DNA of 64,000 nt from Saccharomycopsis crataegensis (taxonomy: Eukaryota > Ascomycota > Saccharomycetes > Ascoideales > Saccharomycopsidaceae). The notes beneath the pieces were generated by a model. It saw nothing but the letters and a program-made list of their open reading frames with translations. It had not been told where the DNA came from and searched no databases. Both the position numbers and the translations under genes were made by a program. The DNA is taken from the NCBI RefSeq assembly GCF_037102585.1, contig NW_027043820.1, positions 2,080,501 through 2,144,500 of the forward strand. Direction: 5' to 3'. This document shows positions 17,460-26,326 of the stretch, piece by piece (position 1 is the stretch's first letter; every line of letters starts with the position of its first letter).

Positions 17460-18317
17460 ATGGCTCCGCCAGTATTCCCAGACATTTCTAAAAATGCAAA
17501 TGGTTTGTTAACTAAGGACTTTTACCATTTGTCAAAAGCCTCTTTTGATGTGAAGATTGCTGCGCCAAACGGGGTAGCTGTCACTCTCAAAGGGAAAACC
17601 GGTAAAGATGACACTCTTAGCTCCAGCATTGAAACCAAATACTCAGACAAGTCTACTGGTTTGACGTTAACCCAGGGCTGGAATACCGCCAACTCTCTCA
17701 ATACCAAGGTTGAAATTCCTGATTTATTAGCCCCGGGTTTGAAAGCGGAGATCTTGACCTCGGTGGTGCCAAACAGTGCCAAAAGCGCCAAGGTTAATGT
17801 GTACTTTTCCCAGCCAAATGTAAATATTAGAGGGTTTGTTAACTTGTTGAAAGGTCCAAGCTTCAATGGTGACTTCACTGTCGGCCATAATGGCTATATT
17901 CTTGGGTCTGAATGCGCCTATGATTTCGGGAAAGGAAAACTTTCTAGATACTCCAGTTCTATTGGTTACATTCATCCAGCTTATTCTGTTGGGATTCATG
18001 CCACTAAAAACTTTGATGTTTTTTCCGCTAGTTACTTCCACAAGGTGACTCCTGCCGTAGAAGCAGGTGCCAAAGCCGTATATGATGTGAAAGCCACCGA
18101 TGAGAAAAAGCCTGTTAGCGTTGAATTTGCTACCAAGTATTCCTTGGATAAAACCTCGTTTTTGAAAGCCAAATTGGCTGATTCTGGTTTGGCTGCCTTC
18201 TCTTATAACCAGAAAATGAAACAGGGCGTGTCTTTGGGTGTTGGTGTTAGCTTTGATGCTTTAAGATTGGCGGATCCAGTTCACAAGATTGGTATGTCTG
18301 TTTCCTTTGCCCGTTGA
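17460..18317 (+). CDS. POR1: Mitochondrial outer-membrane porin (VDAC)
   Basis: A 285-residue VDAC, close to S. cerevisiae Por1 (283). The protein begins MAPPVFPDISKNANGLLTKD, the conserved N-terminal helix of fungal porins. A longer in-frame reading upstream passes through a poly-Lys run and is not used. The remainder is a chain of alternating amphipathic strands forming the 19-strand barrel. It includes the family's TGLTLTQGWNTAN motif, SRYSSSIGYIHPAYSVG, and the closing LGVGVSFDALRLADPVHKIG, which matches the fungal C-terminal signature. It carries ATP, ADP, NADH and other metabolites across the outer mitochondrial membrane. No intron is apparent. Confidence 0.97.
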   Translation: MAPPVFPDISKNANGLLTKDFYHLSKASFDVKIAAPNGVAVTLKGKTGKDDTLSSSIETKYSDKSTGLTLTQGWNTANSLNTKVEIPDLLAPGLKAEILTSVVPNSAKSAKVNVYFSQPNVNIRGFVNLLKGPSFNGDFTVGHNGYILGSECAYDFGKGKLSRYSSSIGYIHPAYSVGIHATKNFDVFSASYFHKVTPAVEAGAKAVYDVKATDEKKPVSVEFATKYSLDKTSFLKAKLADSGLAAFSYNQKMKQGVSLGVGVSFDALRLADPVHKIGMSVSFAR

Positions 18318-18616
18318 TTGGTACTCTCTCTGACCTACATTTTCATATCATTCTGTCCCAATATATCTATATTCTTTCGCATGAAATCAATTAGTTCCTT
18401 TATATTTCTCTCTCTCTCTCTCTCTCTCTCTGTAGTGGTGGCAGTTCAAAGTTCAGCACGTCAAAAAGAAAGTTTCAACATGCATGTCGACTATGATGAT
18501 GGTGATTACGAGCAAACGAAATGATTTTAAAAGACATGAAATTATAGAGCGTTACGAAACATTAATGATATATGATAAAAATAAGAATAAGAAAAAATTT
18601 AGTGATGGCGAAATTA

Positions 18617-19894
18617 TCAGTTTTCCATGAATGGAGCAGGAAATCTCACCTTTTTTCTCCACCCTTCAGGCTTTTCTAACTTCTGAATATCATAATATAA
18701 AGGAGCACAACTGTGTAAGGAGAAAGTGAAATCTTTGGTATAGTCACAAGAACAACGGTTTTCTATAAAGATTTCCTGGTTCATAGGACAGGCGCCGTAC
18801 GGGTTATGATAGTACCCAAAATCATTAAACAAGTGGATTTGATCTTTTTCCAAAAACAATGATGCGGCAATGGAATGGACTGGAGCGTCACCCCATCTTT
18901 CATAAAAGAACCCTTTCTTGGAATCTAAATATTGGAAATAATCCTCATACGTCTGCGATCTGAAAAAATCCATATTGGCAATCTCAAAATTCGACCAGAA
19001 ATGGCACAAGTTGTAAGTTCTTAGGCCATCTCTAGAAACAAATTGCTGCAAATTGTTTTCTGGAACGTATTCTGGATGTTGCTGAATGAACTCTTTGGTA
19101 GTTTTCCATAACGTTGGAATGGTGGCCTCGAACTCTTTAAGGGCCATCACAAATCCGTAGGTCTTATTATTTTCAATCATGAATGTGAATGGGTCATAGT
19201 TCACATCGCAATAAATCTTGATATTTGGCTCGACTCTCCAGTACCATTGATAATCCTGGAGTAGTGGATGTTTGTAGAAAAACCCTGAATTATAACGACA
19301 CATATGTCTATAAGAGTCCAATCCTCCGTAAATTACATTATCATCGACAAGTTTTTGTTTGCTTTGCTCGTATTTTGGAATATCAAGATCATCAGGAAAA
19401 GACCATTCGGATCTTGGGATCTTACCGTATTTTGCTTCACCACTAACAAGGTTGGCGGTGACTCTTTTGAACTCATCGGTGAACTCTTCTTCGTTTAAAA
19501 ACACCCAATCGTAATGATATTTCCCATTGAACCGGTCTTCAACATCACGGATCGAATCAACCATTTTCCAGAGCTCTTCGTTTCGCACCAAAGATACGAT
19601 GGTGGCATTGGCCCGTGTTTCTTCAGCAACAGCACCGGAGTATCCGAATGATTCAAACTTGTCTTGATACTGTTCATAGAGTGATTTGAGAGAAGCGGAA
19701 TCGAAAGAACGTTTCATTATTGCAAAATGGTATATTGTGCCGATGAATAGTGGAACAATCAAGAAAATTAAGCCAAGGAATAGCAATGTCGAGCAGAATC
19801 CTTTTCTTCTATAACTATTGAAAGAAAACCTATCTTTCCAACTCCGCTGTCTTCCTTTGGCATAGATATTTTCAAAGTCTTCATCAAATGACAT
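18617..19894 (-). CDS. Alpha-1,2-mannosyltransferase, KRE2/MNT1 (GT15) family
   Basis: A 425-residue type II Golgi enzyme starting at ATG 19892-19894. A cytoplasmic tail of about 31 basic-rich residues precedes a membrane anchor (about 33-58: FCSTLLFLGLIFLIVPLFIG), then stem and catalytic domain. GT15 motifs are clear: YRHMCRYNSGFFYKHPLL, YWRVEPNIKIYCDVNYDP (nucleotide-sugar and metal region), TYNLCHFWSNFEIANMDFFR (catalytic region), and FYERWGDAPVHSIAASLFL, ending with the HNPYGACP loop. Family members add alpha-1,2-linked mannose from GDP-mannose to O- and N-glycans of cell-wall proteins. Which KTR paralogue it is (KTR1/2/4, KRE2, YUR1) cannot be decided by eye. Confidence 0.92.
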   Translation of the reverse strand: MSFDEDFENIYAKGRQRSWKDRFSFNSYRRKGFCSTLLFLGLIFLIVPLFIGTIYHFAIMKRSFDSASLKSLYEQYQDKFESFGYSGAVAEETRANATIVSLVRNEELWKMVDSIRDVEDRFNGKYHYDWVFLNEEEFTDEFKRVTANLVSGEAKYGKIPRSEWSFPDDLDIPKYEQSKQKLVDDNVIYGGLDSYRHMCRYNSGFFYKHPLLQDYQWYWRVEPNIKIYCDVNYDPFTFMIENNKTYGFVMALKEFEATIPTLWKTTKEFIQQHPEYVPENNLQQFVSRDGLRTYNLCHFWSNFEIANMDFFRSQTYEDYFQYLDSKKGFFYERWGDAPVHSIAASLFLEKDQIHLFNDFGYYHNPYGACPMNQEIFIENRCSCDYTKDFTFSLHSCAPLYYDIQKLEKPEGWRKKVRFPAPFMEN

Positions 19895-20700
19895 ATTGGT
19901 TATTGTAAATGAGCTCCGATATATAATTATATTTGTGGCAGAAGTTTATAATAAAAAGTTGTAATAAAAGGCTATAATAAAATGTGTTCTGGACACTTGA
20001 GAAATGGAAGGGAATATAATGTGCAGCATGCAGCGGATATATATATATATATACAAAAAAGGAAACAGACAGGACCCCCTTCTATCACTTATTTTTCGTA
20101 GGGCTTTGATTATAACAGGGCAAAACATCCAATCGAATAATACATATATATCCTTATGTACAAGCCTCTGTTATTGTTTTGTCGAATCTAGGAGGGCTTT
20201 GAGACCCCATCGCTGAAACAATAGTGTTTTTCACAGCCTTGGCCGACGACGGTCTAGCCCCTCCACCAGTCCCCGAACGATCCCTGAGAATAAACATTTA
20301 CAATTGTCACGGTATTGTTTAACATGGTACTGCCCTTGTATCGCATTGTTGTATAAGATAATGTACTGCTTCACTTACTATTATTATTTTGTTGGTAATG
20401 GCACAGTTCGCTTTACATTTTTCCCAGCCAAACGGGGCACAGCCAAGCGTTGTGCTTATTGCTTGGCCGATCAGGTACCTGGTTGCATGGCTGATAATTA
20501 TTTGATTTATTGTTCACGTTTGAGAATACCCTCTTTCCAATCATCATCGGTGTCTATTTTTAATAATATTTCTTACATGAAAATAATATACATATTAGTC
20601 CCTGAACTAAAAATCAACTTAATCCAGTTGACACACTTATTTTATTGCAGCACGATATCTAAAAGCACAAACTAACCTCTATAAATAATAATAAAAACAA
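19895..20700. other. Intergenic region between the mannosyltransferase and TXL1
   Basis: This 806-bp spacer carries the promoter of the mannosyltransferase (on the minus strand) and the 3' flank of TXL1. An (AT)n tract lies at about 20037-20052. The segment 20170-20290 is notably GC-richer, with C-rich plus-strand text, and could hold an uncharacterised transcript; no known RNA signature was found. Confidence 0.5.
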
Positions 20701-21720
20701 TTAATGGCTATGCTCTTCTTGTGATAATGTTTGTTGGGCTCTGGCTTCTCCGCTGATACCGACAATAATAAGCTTTTCGATAATAGTGTGATTATCCTCA
20801 TCGTCACCATCAATGAATATACTGAGAGATTTGGTATTTTGAAATTTAACAAACTTTAGCTTAATTTCGTACCAGTTACCTTCTGAAGAAATCTTTGATC
20901 CGTCAATTTCTTCAACATGGTCGTAGTTATTGTTTGAGTTGGCATCATCAAAGGAAATTACGCTGGTCAAATTCTTCCAAATCTTCAAGGTCTTTGGGAA
21001 TTGCAACTCATCAGCTTCGTCTTCATCGACCTCCGAGTCCCCAGAAAACTCCAATTTGTTTCCCGGTTTTAGCTTAACAAGTAGAGAATAAACTTTAACG
21101 GTGTTCAAGAACGGCAAGTAGATTATTCCTTGAGAGTCCGCATCAGTTAATACTGTCGAATCCTGAACTTCTTTCCCGTCGTCAACCAATTTAACCAATA
21201 CTTTAGAATCGCCTTTAGATTTCTTAAATGGGAGGATGTTCAATGCCTCATACCCGCTAAAATCAACAGCCCCATTCAAGATCTCATAATCAGAGCCTGG
21301 CAAAAACCCACCAACTTCTTTGTAAATCCCAGTTTTTTTCAATGCTCCACTACTAGCTCCTCCTGTACCATTCCCATTTCTTGTAGCATTAGGTTCGAGT
21401 TTACTCAATGAATCAAATTTGCTTTGAATCTCCCCGAGGTTCGCCCCTCTTACTTGGCCATCTTGTTTTTGCTTATGGAAGAAAATCAAAGTTGGCACAG
21501 CAGTGATCCCGTACTGCTGGGCCAATTGTTGATTGGAGTCAAGATCTACTTTGGCAACTTCGACATTTGTGTACTTAGAGTATAATTCTTCAACCTTTGG
21601 CTTGATGGCTTGACAAGGCCCACACCAAGACGCGGTGAAATAACTGATGAACAATTGATTGGAATTTAAATATGATGTGAAGTCAGCAGCATCTTTGACA
21701 AATTGGATTTTATCAACCAT
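20701..21720 (-). CDS. TXL1: Thioredoxin-PITH domain protein (TXNL1/Txl1 type), proteasome-associated
   Basis: A 339-residue protein starting at ATG 21718-21720. Residues 1 to about 106 are a thioredoxin domain with active site WCGPC (Cys33, Cys36) and the cis-proline loop GITAVPTLIFF. A Gly/Asn/Ser-rich linker follows (about 110-130). The rest is a PITH domain: DYEILNGAVDFSGYEALNIL, then a beta-rich body with LKLKPGNKLEF-like VKLKPGNKLEF and the acidic loop before LQFPKTLKIWKN. TXNL1 proteins bind the 26S proteasome through the PITH domain near Rpn11 and act as redox partners. To my knowledge S. cerevisiae lacks this exact fusion, so it is informative for clade. It ends in SQEEHSH. Confidence 0.93.
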   Translation of the reverse strand: MVDKIQFVKDAADFTSYLNSNQLFISYFTASWCGPCQAIKPKVEELYSKYTNVEVAKVDLDSNQQLAQQYGITAVPTLIFFHKQKQDGQVRGANLGEIQSKFDSLSKLEPNATRNGNGTGGASSGALKKTGIYKEVGGFLPGSDYEILNGAVDFSGYEALNILPFKKSKGDSKVLVKLVDDGKEVQDSTVLTDADSQGIIYLPFLNTVKVYSLLVKLKPGNKLEFSGDSEVDEDEADELQFPKTLKIWKNLTSVISFDDANSNNNYDHVEEIDGSKISSEGNWYEIKLKFVKFQNTKSLSIFIDGDDEDNHTIIEKLIIVGISGEARAQQTLSQEEHSH

Positions 21721-22045
21721 ATTGAAATCGACAGGAAAGAGGAGATTATGTCGTTGGCTTCAGATATATCATCATCATCATCTGTTCACCTTTTTTTTTT
21801 TTTTTTCAAAGTCAATTCATTTTTTGTGAACGCCTCCCACAGTATATAGGGTATTGCACCCCTTGGAGAGCTGTCAAAAATCTACACACACAATCACCAA
21901 ATAATACCAGAAAATTAATCAATAATTGAAACAAAAAAAGAACTAATAATAAATAAATTCGAACCAGAGAGAATTTTTAAACACAAATCTTAATAACAAG
22001 AAAAGAAAAGAGAAAAAAAAAAAAAAAAAAAAACACCATGACATT
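21721..22045. other. Intergenic region upstream of TXL1
   Basis: This 325-bp promoter of TXL1 has a T run at about 21791-21806 and the 15-bp word GGGTATTGCACCCCT at 21849-21863, which recurs inverted in the RPS21 promoter (see findings). A poly(A) run of about 20 lies at 22013-22033, at the 3' end of the next gene. Confidence 0.5.
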
Positions 22046-22831
22046 CTATATTGTGCTGCTGAATTCGGAAAAAAGACTTTTGAGAGAAATTGAAGCTACA
22101 ATAACATTCCCTTGAATGCCATCATACTCACAATCTTCTTGTTGTCGTTGTAGTAATTCCGTTTCTTCTGTGGACAGATAATCGTTATTTACGGAAGCTT
22201 CATTGGCATTTTCCCTATCATTACCAGCATGGGTGACACCATTAACTGATCCATCCGCAGGTACATTCGTAACGGGGTACTTCTTTTTAAAATCATGGGC
22301 CGAGGCAAAAGCAACGGCTTGAAGATTGAATATTATCATATCGTACACTACCAACACCCATTTATGACCGGGGGGTCTTTCACCAATAACTTGCAATGTC
22401 CACTCCCCAATCAAGAACCCTCCCAGACCATGGTTTGGCAAATCACATACCAAGGAATACGCTAGGCAATATACATTGCATAGTAATAGTAGCAATGTTG
22501 AAAATTTTTTTAGGGGCTCAGTGTTGGCAATCATCACCACTTCGGGGTCCATCATCTTTTTTACAGTGCATTGTACAAACAGTCGGAAAAGCAACTTGGA
22601 AAGTGACAAGTCTTTGAGGAATTCAAGGATCGCAAACGCAATTAAAAGTGTTCCGAGATTAGAATTGAGATGGGTATGAAAATATTTCTTCCTGTTGACT
22701 AACAGCTTGTGAATGAACCTTCGTTCGAATGTTTTTAACATGAATTCTCTAGGTGCCGTGGTTGGGGTTACATGATTATTACCTGGGAATGAGCCTGGTA
22801 GTAACGGTTCTCTCGGTGACTGATCATTCAT
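22046..22831 (-). CDS. Small multi-pass membrane protein, possible DUF1746 / Dsc-complex subunit (Vld1/Gld1/Dsc4-like)
   Basis: A 261-residue protein; the codon before the chosen ATG (22829-22831) is a GTG. A soluble N-terminus (about 1-45) precedes hydrophobic segments around 58-85 (LGTLLIAFAILEF onward), 108-130 (STLLLLLCNVYCLAYSLV) and 160-178 (WVLVVYDMIIFNLQAVAF), with GGFLIGEWTLQVIGERPP between the last two. The tail is polar and acidic, with LSTEETELLQRQQ. This arrangement, and a GER-P motif before the last segment, resemble the fungal DUF1746 family, membrane subunits of the Golgi/vacuolar Dsc ubiquitin ligase. That assignment rests on recall of the family pattern and is uncertain. The reading frame itself is convincing. 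Confidence 0.75.
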   Translation of the reverse strand: MNDQSPREPLLPGSFPGNNHVTPTTAPREFMLKTFERRFIHKLLVNRKKYFHTHLNSNLGTLLIAFAILEFLKDLSLSKLLFRLFVQCTVKKMMDPEVVMIANTEPLKKFSTLLLLLCNVYCLAYSLVCDLPNHGLGGFLIGEWTLQVIGERPPGHKWVLVVYDMIIFNLQAVAFASAHDFKKKYPVTNVPADGSVNGVTHAGNDRENANEASVNNDYLSTEETELLQRQQEDCEYDGIQGNVIVASISLKSLFSEFSSTI

Positions 22832-23175
22832 CACATTAACCGGAAAAATAAAATATCAGGGCAATATTTATAACGAATCTAGTGTAATTTTTCTTTAATT
22901 GAGGGAAAGAAATGACCCAAAAGTTGGTGTGGAGGGGGAACTCATCGATTTTCTACAAATAAAAAACTTTTGAAAACCACCCCCGTATACTGACACCATT
23001 GCTGTGGGTCAATAAAAAGGGCCTTACCCACCGACCGATATATATAAGATAACTTTACAATAAATTGCTTCATAAATTATGATGAGATTCGTTTATAGTA
23101 ACATTACATTAAAAAAAATAATAAATAACATAGAAGCCGAGAATATTAGATCATTTGAAATGTAAAGTTGCTGAT
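22832..23175. other. Intergenic region between the DUF1746-like gene and RPS21
   Basis: A 344-bp spacer: promoter of the minus-strand membrane protein and 3' flank of RPS21. It is AT-rich with a short GC-richer portion near 22975-23040. Nothing specific is recognised. Confidence 0.45.
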
Positions 23176-24082
23176 TTAACGGGAGTAAGACCAGACGTTC
23201 TTCAACAAACCGTCAGCTTGGGCCAATCTGTTAACGGAGTCGTCAGATTCACCTCTAGATCTGATGAAACCACAAATAGCGTAGGAGATGTTTTCACCTG
23301 GGATGACGTGACCTTCTTCATCAACCTTAGCAACGTTGATTTGGACAGAAGCGTGGTCCTTGGCCTTGATGATTCTGTTGGTAGCAGAACACTTTCTTGG
23401 AATGTAAAGTTCGACCTAGAGAGTAACTTGTTAGTATGGTCATTCATACCGTTAATTGTTGTTGTTTTTTATTGACTTTCTTGAATTTTGAGGTGTATGG
23501 TACGGAATTTATATTTCTAAACACAGTGCTGTATTCGCAAACTATTGTTCTTTTTAGAAAGCTCAACTCTGAATATATTTTTTTAATGTATTCATTTCCT
23601 TGTTATCCGCTTTCCCCATTTACGGTTCACCAAAAAAAAAGAAAAAAAATTGACTTCGAGAAATTTCGCTTTCAATGGTTTCCAAACTTTGAAAAGAGAT
23701 TCCAGTTGATGATAACTTTGAATTAACAATACGCTGGCTGATGTGAATTGAATTGAATTATCTTTATACGACATTCCCATTAACCCTTTCTTTCAACAAG
23801 TTGTTCTGATTTTTCAATATTCCACATCCATATCACTTCACATAAAACCCTGAACTTTGAATGCTTGGTTATTTAAAATACGATCATCCTACTCTATATC
23901 TTTCTCTTTTTCGTTTTCTTTCTCTTTCTTTCAGTTACTCGCAATACGGTGGATTTCGACATTTCTCCATACTAATTTTGATATTTTCCAGTATATTCTC
24001 CCCGTACCATATGTCATTCATTTATATTTCATTGAAGATGATAGTGTCCTATACATACTAATTTACCCTTATCGTTTTCCAT
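23176..24082 (-). CDS. RPS21: 40S ribosomal protein eS21 (RPS21), one intron
   Basis: The gene is spliced: exon 1 is 24059-24082 (MENDKGKL) and exon 2 is 23176-23415, giving 87 residues as in S. cerevisiae. Exon 2 starts [20 protein letters not shown] and ends [10 protein letters not shown] with a TAA. The 643-nt intron (23416-24058) has donor GTATGT, branch sequence ATACTAAC (minus strand, over 23430-23437) and acceptor CTCTAG. The intron splits the gene after codon 8, the same place as in S. cerevisiae RPS21A/B. eS21 sits on the small subunit and is needed for late 20S pre-rRNA processing. Codon choice is strongly biased, as expected for high expression. The promoter has Tbf1-like and Cbf1-like sites. 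Confidence 0.97.
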
Positions 24083-24481
24083 TGTGAGTTATTGATATTG
24101 AGATGTATGTGGTATCAACAGCAAGTCTGTTCAGGCAACAACTTATTTTTCACCAATTTTTTTTCATTGATTTCTCCCTCAAGGAAAAAAAAAAAAAAAG
24201 AAAATTGGGTGTTAGTGCGGGAAAATGATATGCACGTGCATCTTCATAGGGCTTTTGTGACTGAAAATTTTACTTTGGCAAGTTGAGGGGTGCAATACCC
24301 TGTGTGTTGTGCATGAGTTATTAGGGCTACAAGTGGGTTAGTTATATGCAAAGCAGTTTCAACATGAATTATAGAAGATTAATTGTGTTAGAAATACAGA
24401 ACTATTAGTAATAATGTTAAGGTAAAAAAAAAAAAAGAAAAGAAAAATTATAATAGTTCAACTATAATATACAAAGTTTAT
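24083..24481. other. Intergenic region between RPS21 and TRM2
   Basis: This 399-bp region is the RPS21 promoter plus the 3' flank of TRM2. Besides the two factor sites it holds a poly(A) run at 24186-24199 and the 15-bp word AGGGGTGCAATACCC at 24286-24300, shared inverted with the TXL1 promoter. Confidence 0.5.
24233..24328 (-). promoter_or_regulatory. Ribosomal-protein-type promoter: Cbf1-like CACGTG and Tbf1-like AGCCCTAA
   Basis: CACGTG at 24233-24238 sits in the 12-bp palindrome ATGCACGTGCAT, 151 bp before the RPS21 ATG. AGCCCTAA on the coding strand (24321-24328) lies 239 bp before it and fits the Tbf1 consensus ARCCCTAA. Tbf1 and Cbf1 control ribosomal protein genes in many yeasts outside the Rap1-using lineage. 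Binding here is inferred. Confidence 0.6.
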
Positions 24482-26326
24482 TCATTTTTTCAAAGAAAGG
24501 ATGGCAATACTTTCAATGTGGTGGGTTTGTGGGAAAAAATCAAACCCTCTAATACTTTCTATTTGGTATTGAGACCCATTTTCAGTATTGTTGATGAAAA
24601 ACTCTAAATCTCTGGCTTGGGAGTGGACATTGCATGAAATGTAGACAATCTTCAGAGGGTGGAACTTGGAGAGCTGGGTCAAAAATGGTTCATCACAACC
24701 CTTTCTTGGAGGGTCACAAATCACCGATGTCAAAGCTGAAGGGAATTTAATATCATCAAAGATTTGTTCGGCTTTACCGAGAATGAATTTAGCATTTTGA
24801 ATGTTATTAAGTTTGGCGTTCTCATTAGCGTAAGCAACACTGTCTTTCGACACTTCAACCCCACAAACTTCCTTCACCCCATCAGAACACATGATACTAA
24901 ATAAACCAGAGCCACAATAAGCATCGACTAAATAACGATCCTCAGATTCAGAATTTTCGAACTTCAAATTATCACGCACGTATTTTGTAACAATTGGTAA
25001 AATCGAATTATTATTTTGGAAGAATTCGTTAGCAGAAAATCTAAATTCTCTACCTTCAATGTTTTCCGAGACAATTTGCTTGGAATCGGTGCAGCAGGTT
25101 TTGATCAATGTTTCGCCTTCTTTTGAACTTGGCGCCTCGTCGTATACGTTATCCTCGGTATCAGGAATTTTCGATCCGTTTTCTTCATTGATAAATTTCT
25201 TTTTCTGTTCTTCATCCAAATCATTCTTCATGGCCCTGGTGTTTTCACGCAACAAAATCGTACCCCCGCGCACTTTAGTTTTATAAATTCTTTTGAAAAT
25301 TTCTCTTTCATTGGACATAGCCTTGTTCAAGACTGAGGTACCAATGGCACAATCTTCAACGTCTAAAACACTCTTGTTACCTCCTTGGACGGATTCTCTC
25401 CAAGTTGGTCTACCCTTGGCTCCGAAACCTAAAGCAGGCATATCGATCATTTCTGGGTTGAATTTCCCTCTTGGAAGATCGAAATGTGGGGTGAGTTTAG
25501 TTCTGTAATTGTATTGTAAAGGTGATGGCACGGTGTCACTAATTTTTGGCAAAGCGTTGGCCGCCTTCAAGGTCTTTGCAAAAAAATGATAAGCGTTCTC
25601 AATCGTTTTACGCTTCAATTCCAATTGCTTGGTGTATTCGACGTTCTGGAATTGACAACCCGAACATTTCCCATAATATTTACAATTGATCAAATCGTTA
25701 TCTCTCATTTCCGATCCTTCTCTAACCTTGAGCAAATCTGCTTCTGCGTGGGTTGGGTGGGTTCTGAAGATTCTGATGTCGACAGTTTCCCCGGGATATG
25801 CGAATGGAATCACCACTGCCTGGAACCCATCTTCGATCTCTGGGTGAGGAATTAACGCCAATCCATCCCCACTGGATGTCAATTTGGAAACTTTGACTTC
25901 TTCCAAGTTACGATTATATTTAGCCAAGAGATCCTCTGAGTTCAACAACAAGTTGATATCGACGGCTCTTTTTTCTTCACTGATGCCGTTTTCGGTGAAT
26001 AATTCCTCGACTTCCAATAACAATACCCCGAATGGATTGGTTGGATCATAATTCTTTTGAGTATACTTTCTCTTGACTCTACCCTTTTTATTCTTGGTCA
26101 ATTTTTTAGAGATCTTTCTGCCAGCGGTAGACGAGTCGTTAGCAACGGTTTTCCCATTTTCCAAAGCAGGTTTTTTTGTCAAAGGTTGGAATTCCGAAAA
26201 GCTACTTCTTCTTACTTCTTCATCTTGTTTTGAAACACTGGAGGTCATGGCTTTAAAGATATTTGGCAAGCAACGAGTTTGATAACGAGAATGTATTAAT
26301 GCTGAATTCTTTAGAAGCAGGAACAT
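24482..26326 (-). CDS. TRM2: tRNA (uracil-54-C5) methyltransferase Trm2
   Basis: A 614-residue enzyme; upstream of ATG 26324-26326 the frame has only TTG codons. After a variable N-terminus with a basic KKLTKNKKGRVKRKY segment, a TRAM-like domain is visible (GDGLALIPHPEIEDG, VVIPFAYPGETVDIRI). The class I methyltransferase domain follows, with the RlmD/TrmA iron-sulphur-type Cys pattern CKYYGKCSGCQFQNVEY. Further on are YLVDAYCGSGLFSI (AdoMet motif), CGVEVSKDSVAYAN, CDPPRKGC (catalytic) and YISCNVHSQARD with the nucleophilic Cys. Trm2 makes m5U54 (ribothymidine) in tRNA. The first 26 residues (MFLLLKNSALIHSRYQTRCL...) are basic and hydrophobic without acids, like a mitochondrial presequence. 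A second in-frame ATG at 26246-26248 would yield a form without it (see findings). Confidence 0.95.
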   Translation of the reverse strand: MFLLLKNSALIHSRYQTRCLPNIFKAMTSSVSKQDEEVRRSSFSEFQPLTKKPALENGKTVANDSSTAGRKISKKLTKNKKGRVKRKYTQKNYDPTNPFGVLLLEVEELFTENGISEEKRAVDINLLLNSEDLLAKYNRNLEEVKVSKLTSSGDGLALIPHPEIEDGFQAVVIPFAYPGETVDIRIFRTHPTHAEADLLKVREGSEMRDNDLINCKYYGKCSGCQFQNVEYTKQLELKRKTIENAYHFFAKTLKAANALPKISDTVPSPLQYNYRTKLTPHFDLPRGKFNPEMIDMPALGFGAKGRPTWRESVQGGNKSVLDVEDCAIGTSVLNKAMSNEREIFKRIYKTKVRGGTILLRENTRAMKNDLDEEQKKKFINEENGSKIPDTEDNVYDEAPSSKEGETLIKTCCTDSKQIVSENIEGREFRFSANEFFQNNNSILPIVTKYVRDNLKFENSESEDRYLVDAYCGSGLFSIMCSDGVKEVCGVEVSKDSVAYANENAKLNNIQNAKFILGKAEQIFDDIKFPSALTSVICDPPRKGCDEPFLTQLSKFHPLKIVYISCNVHSQARDLEFFINNTENGSQYQIESIRGFDFFPQTHHIESIAILSLKK

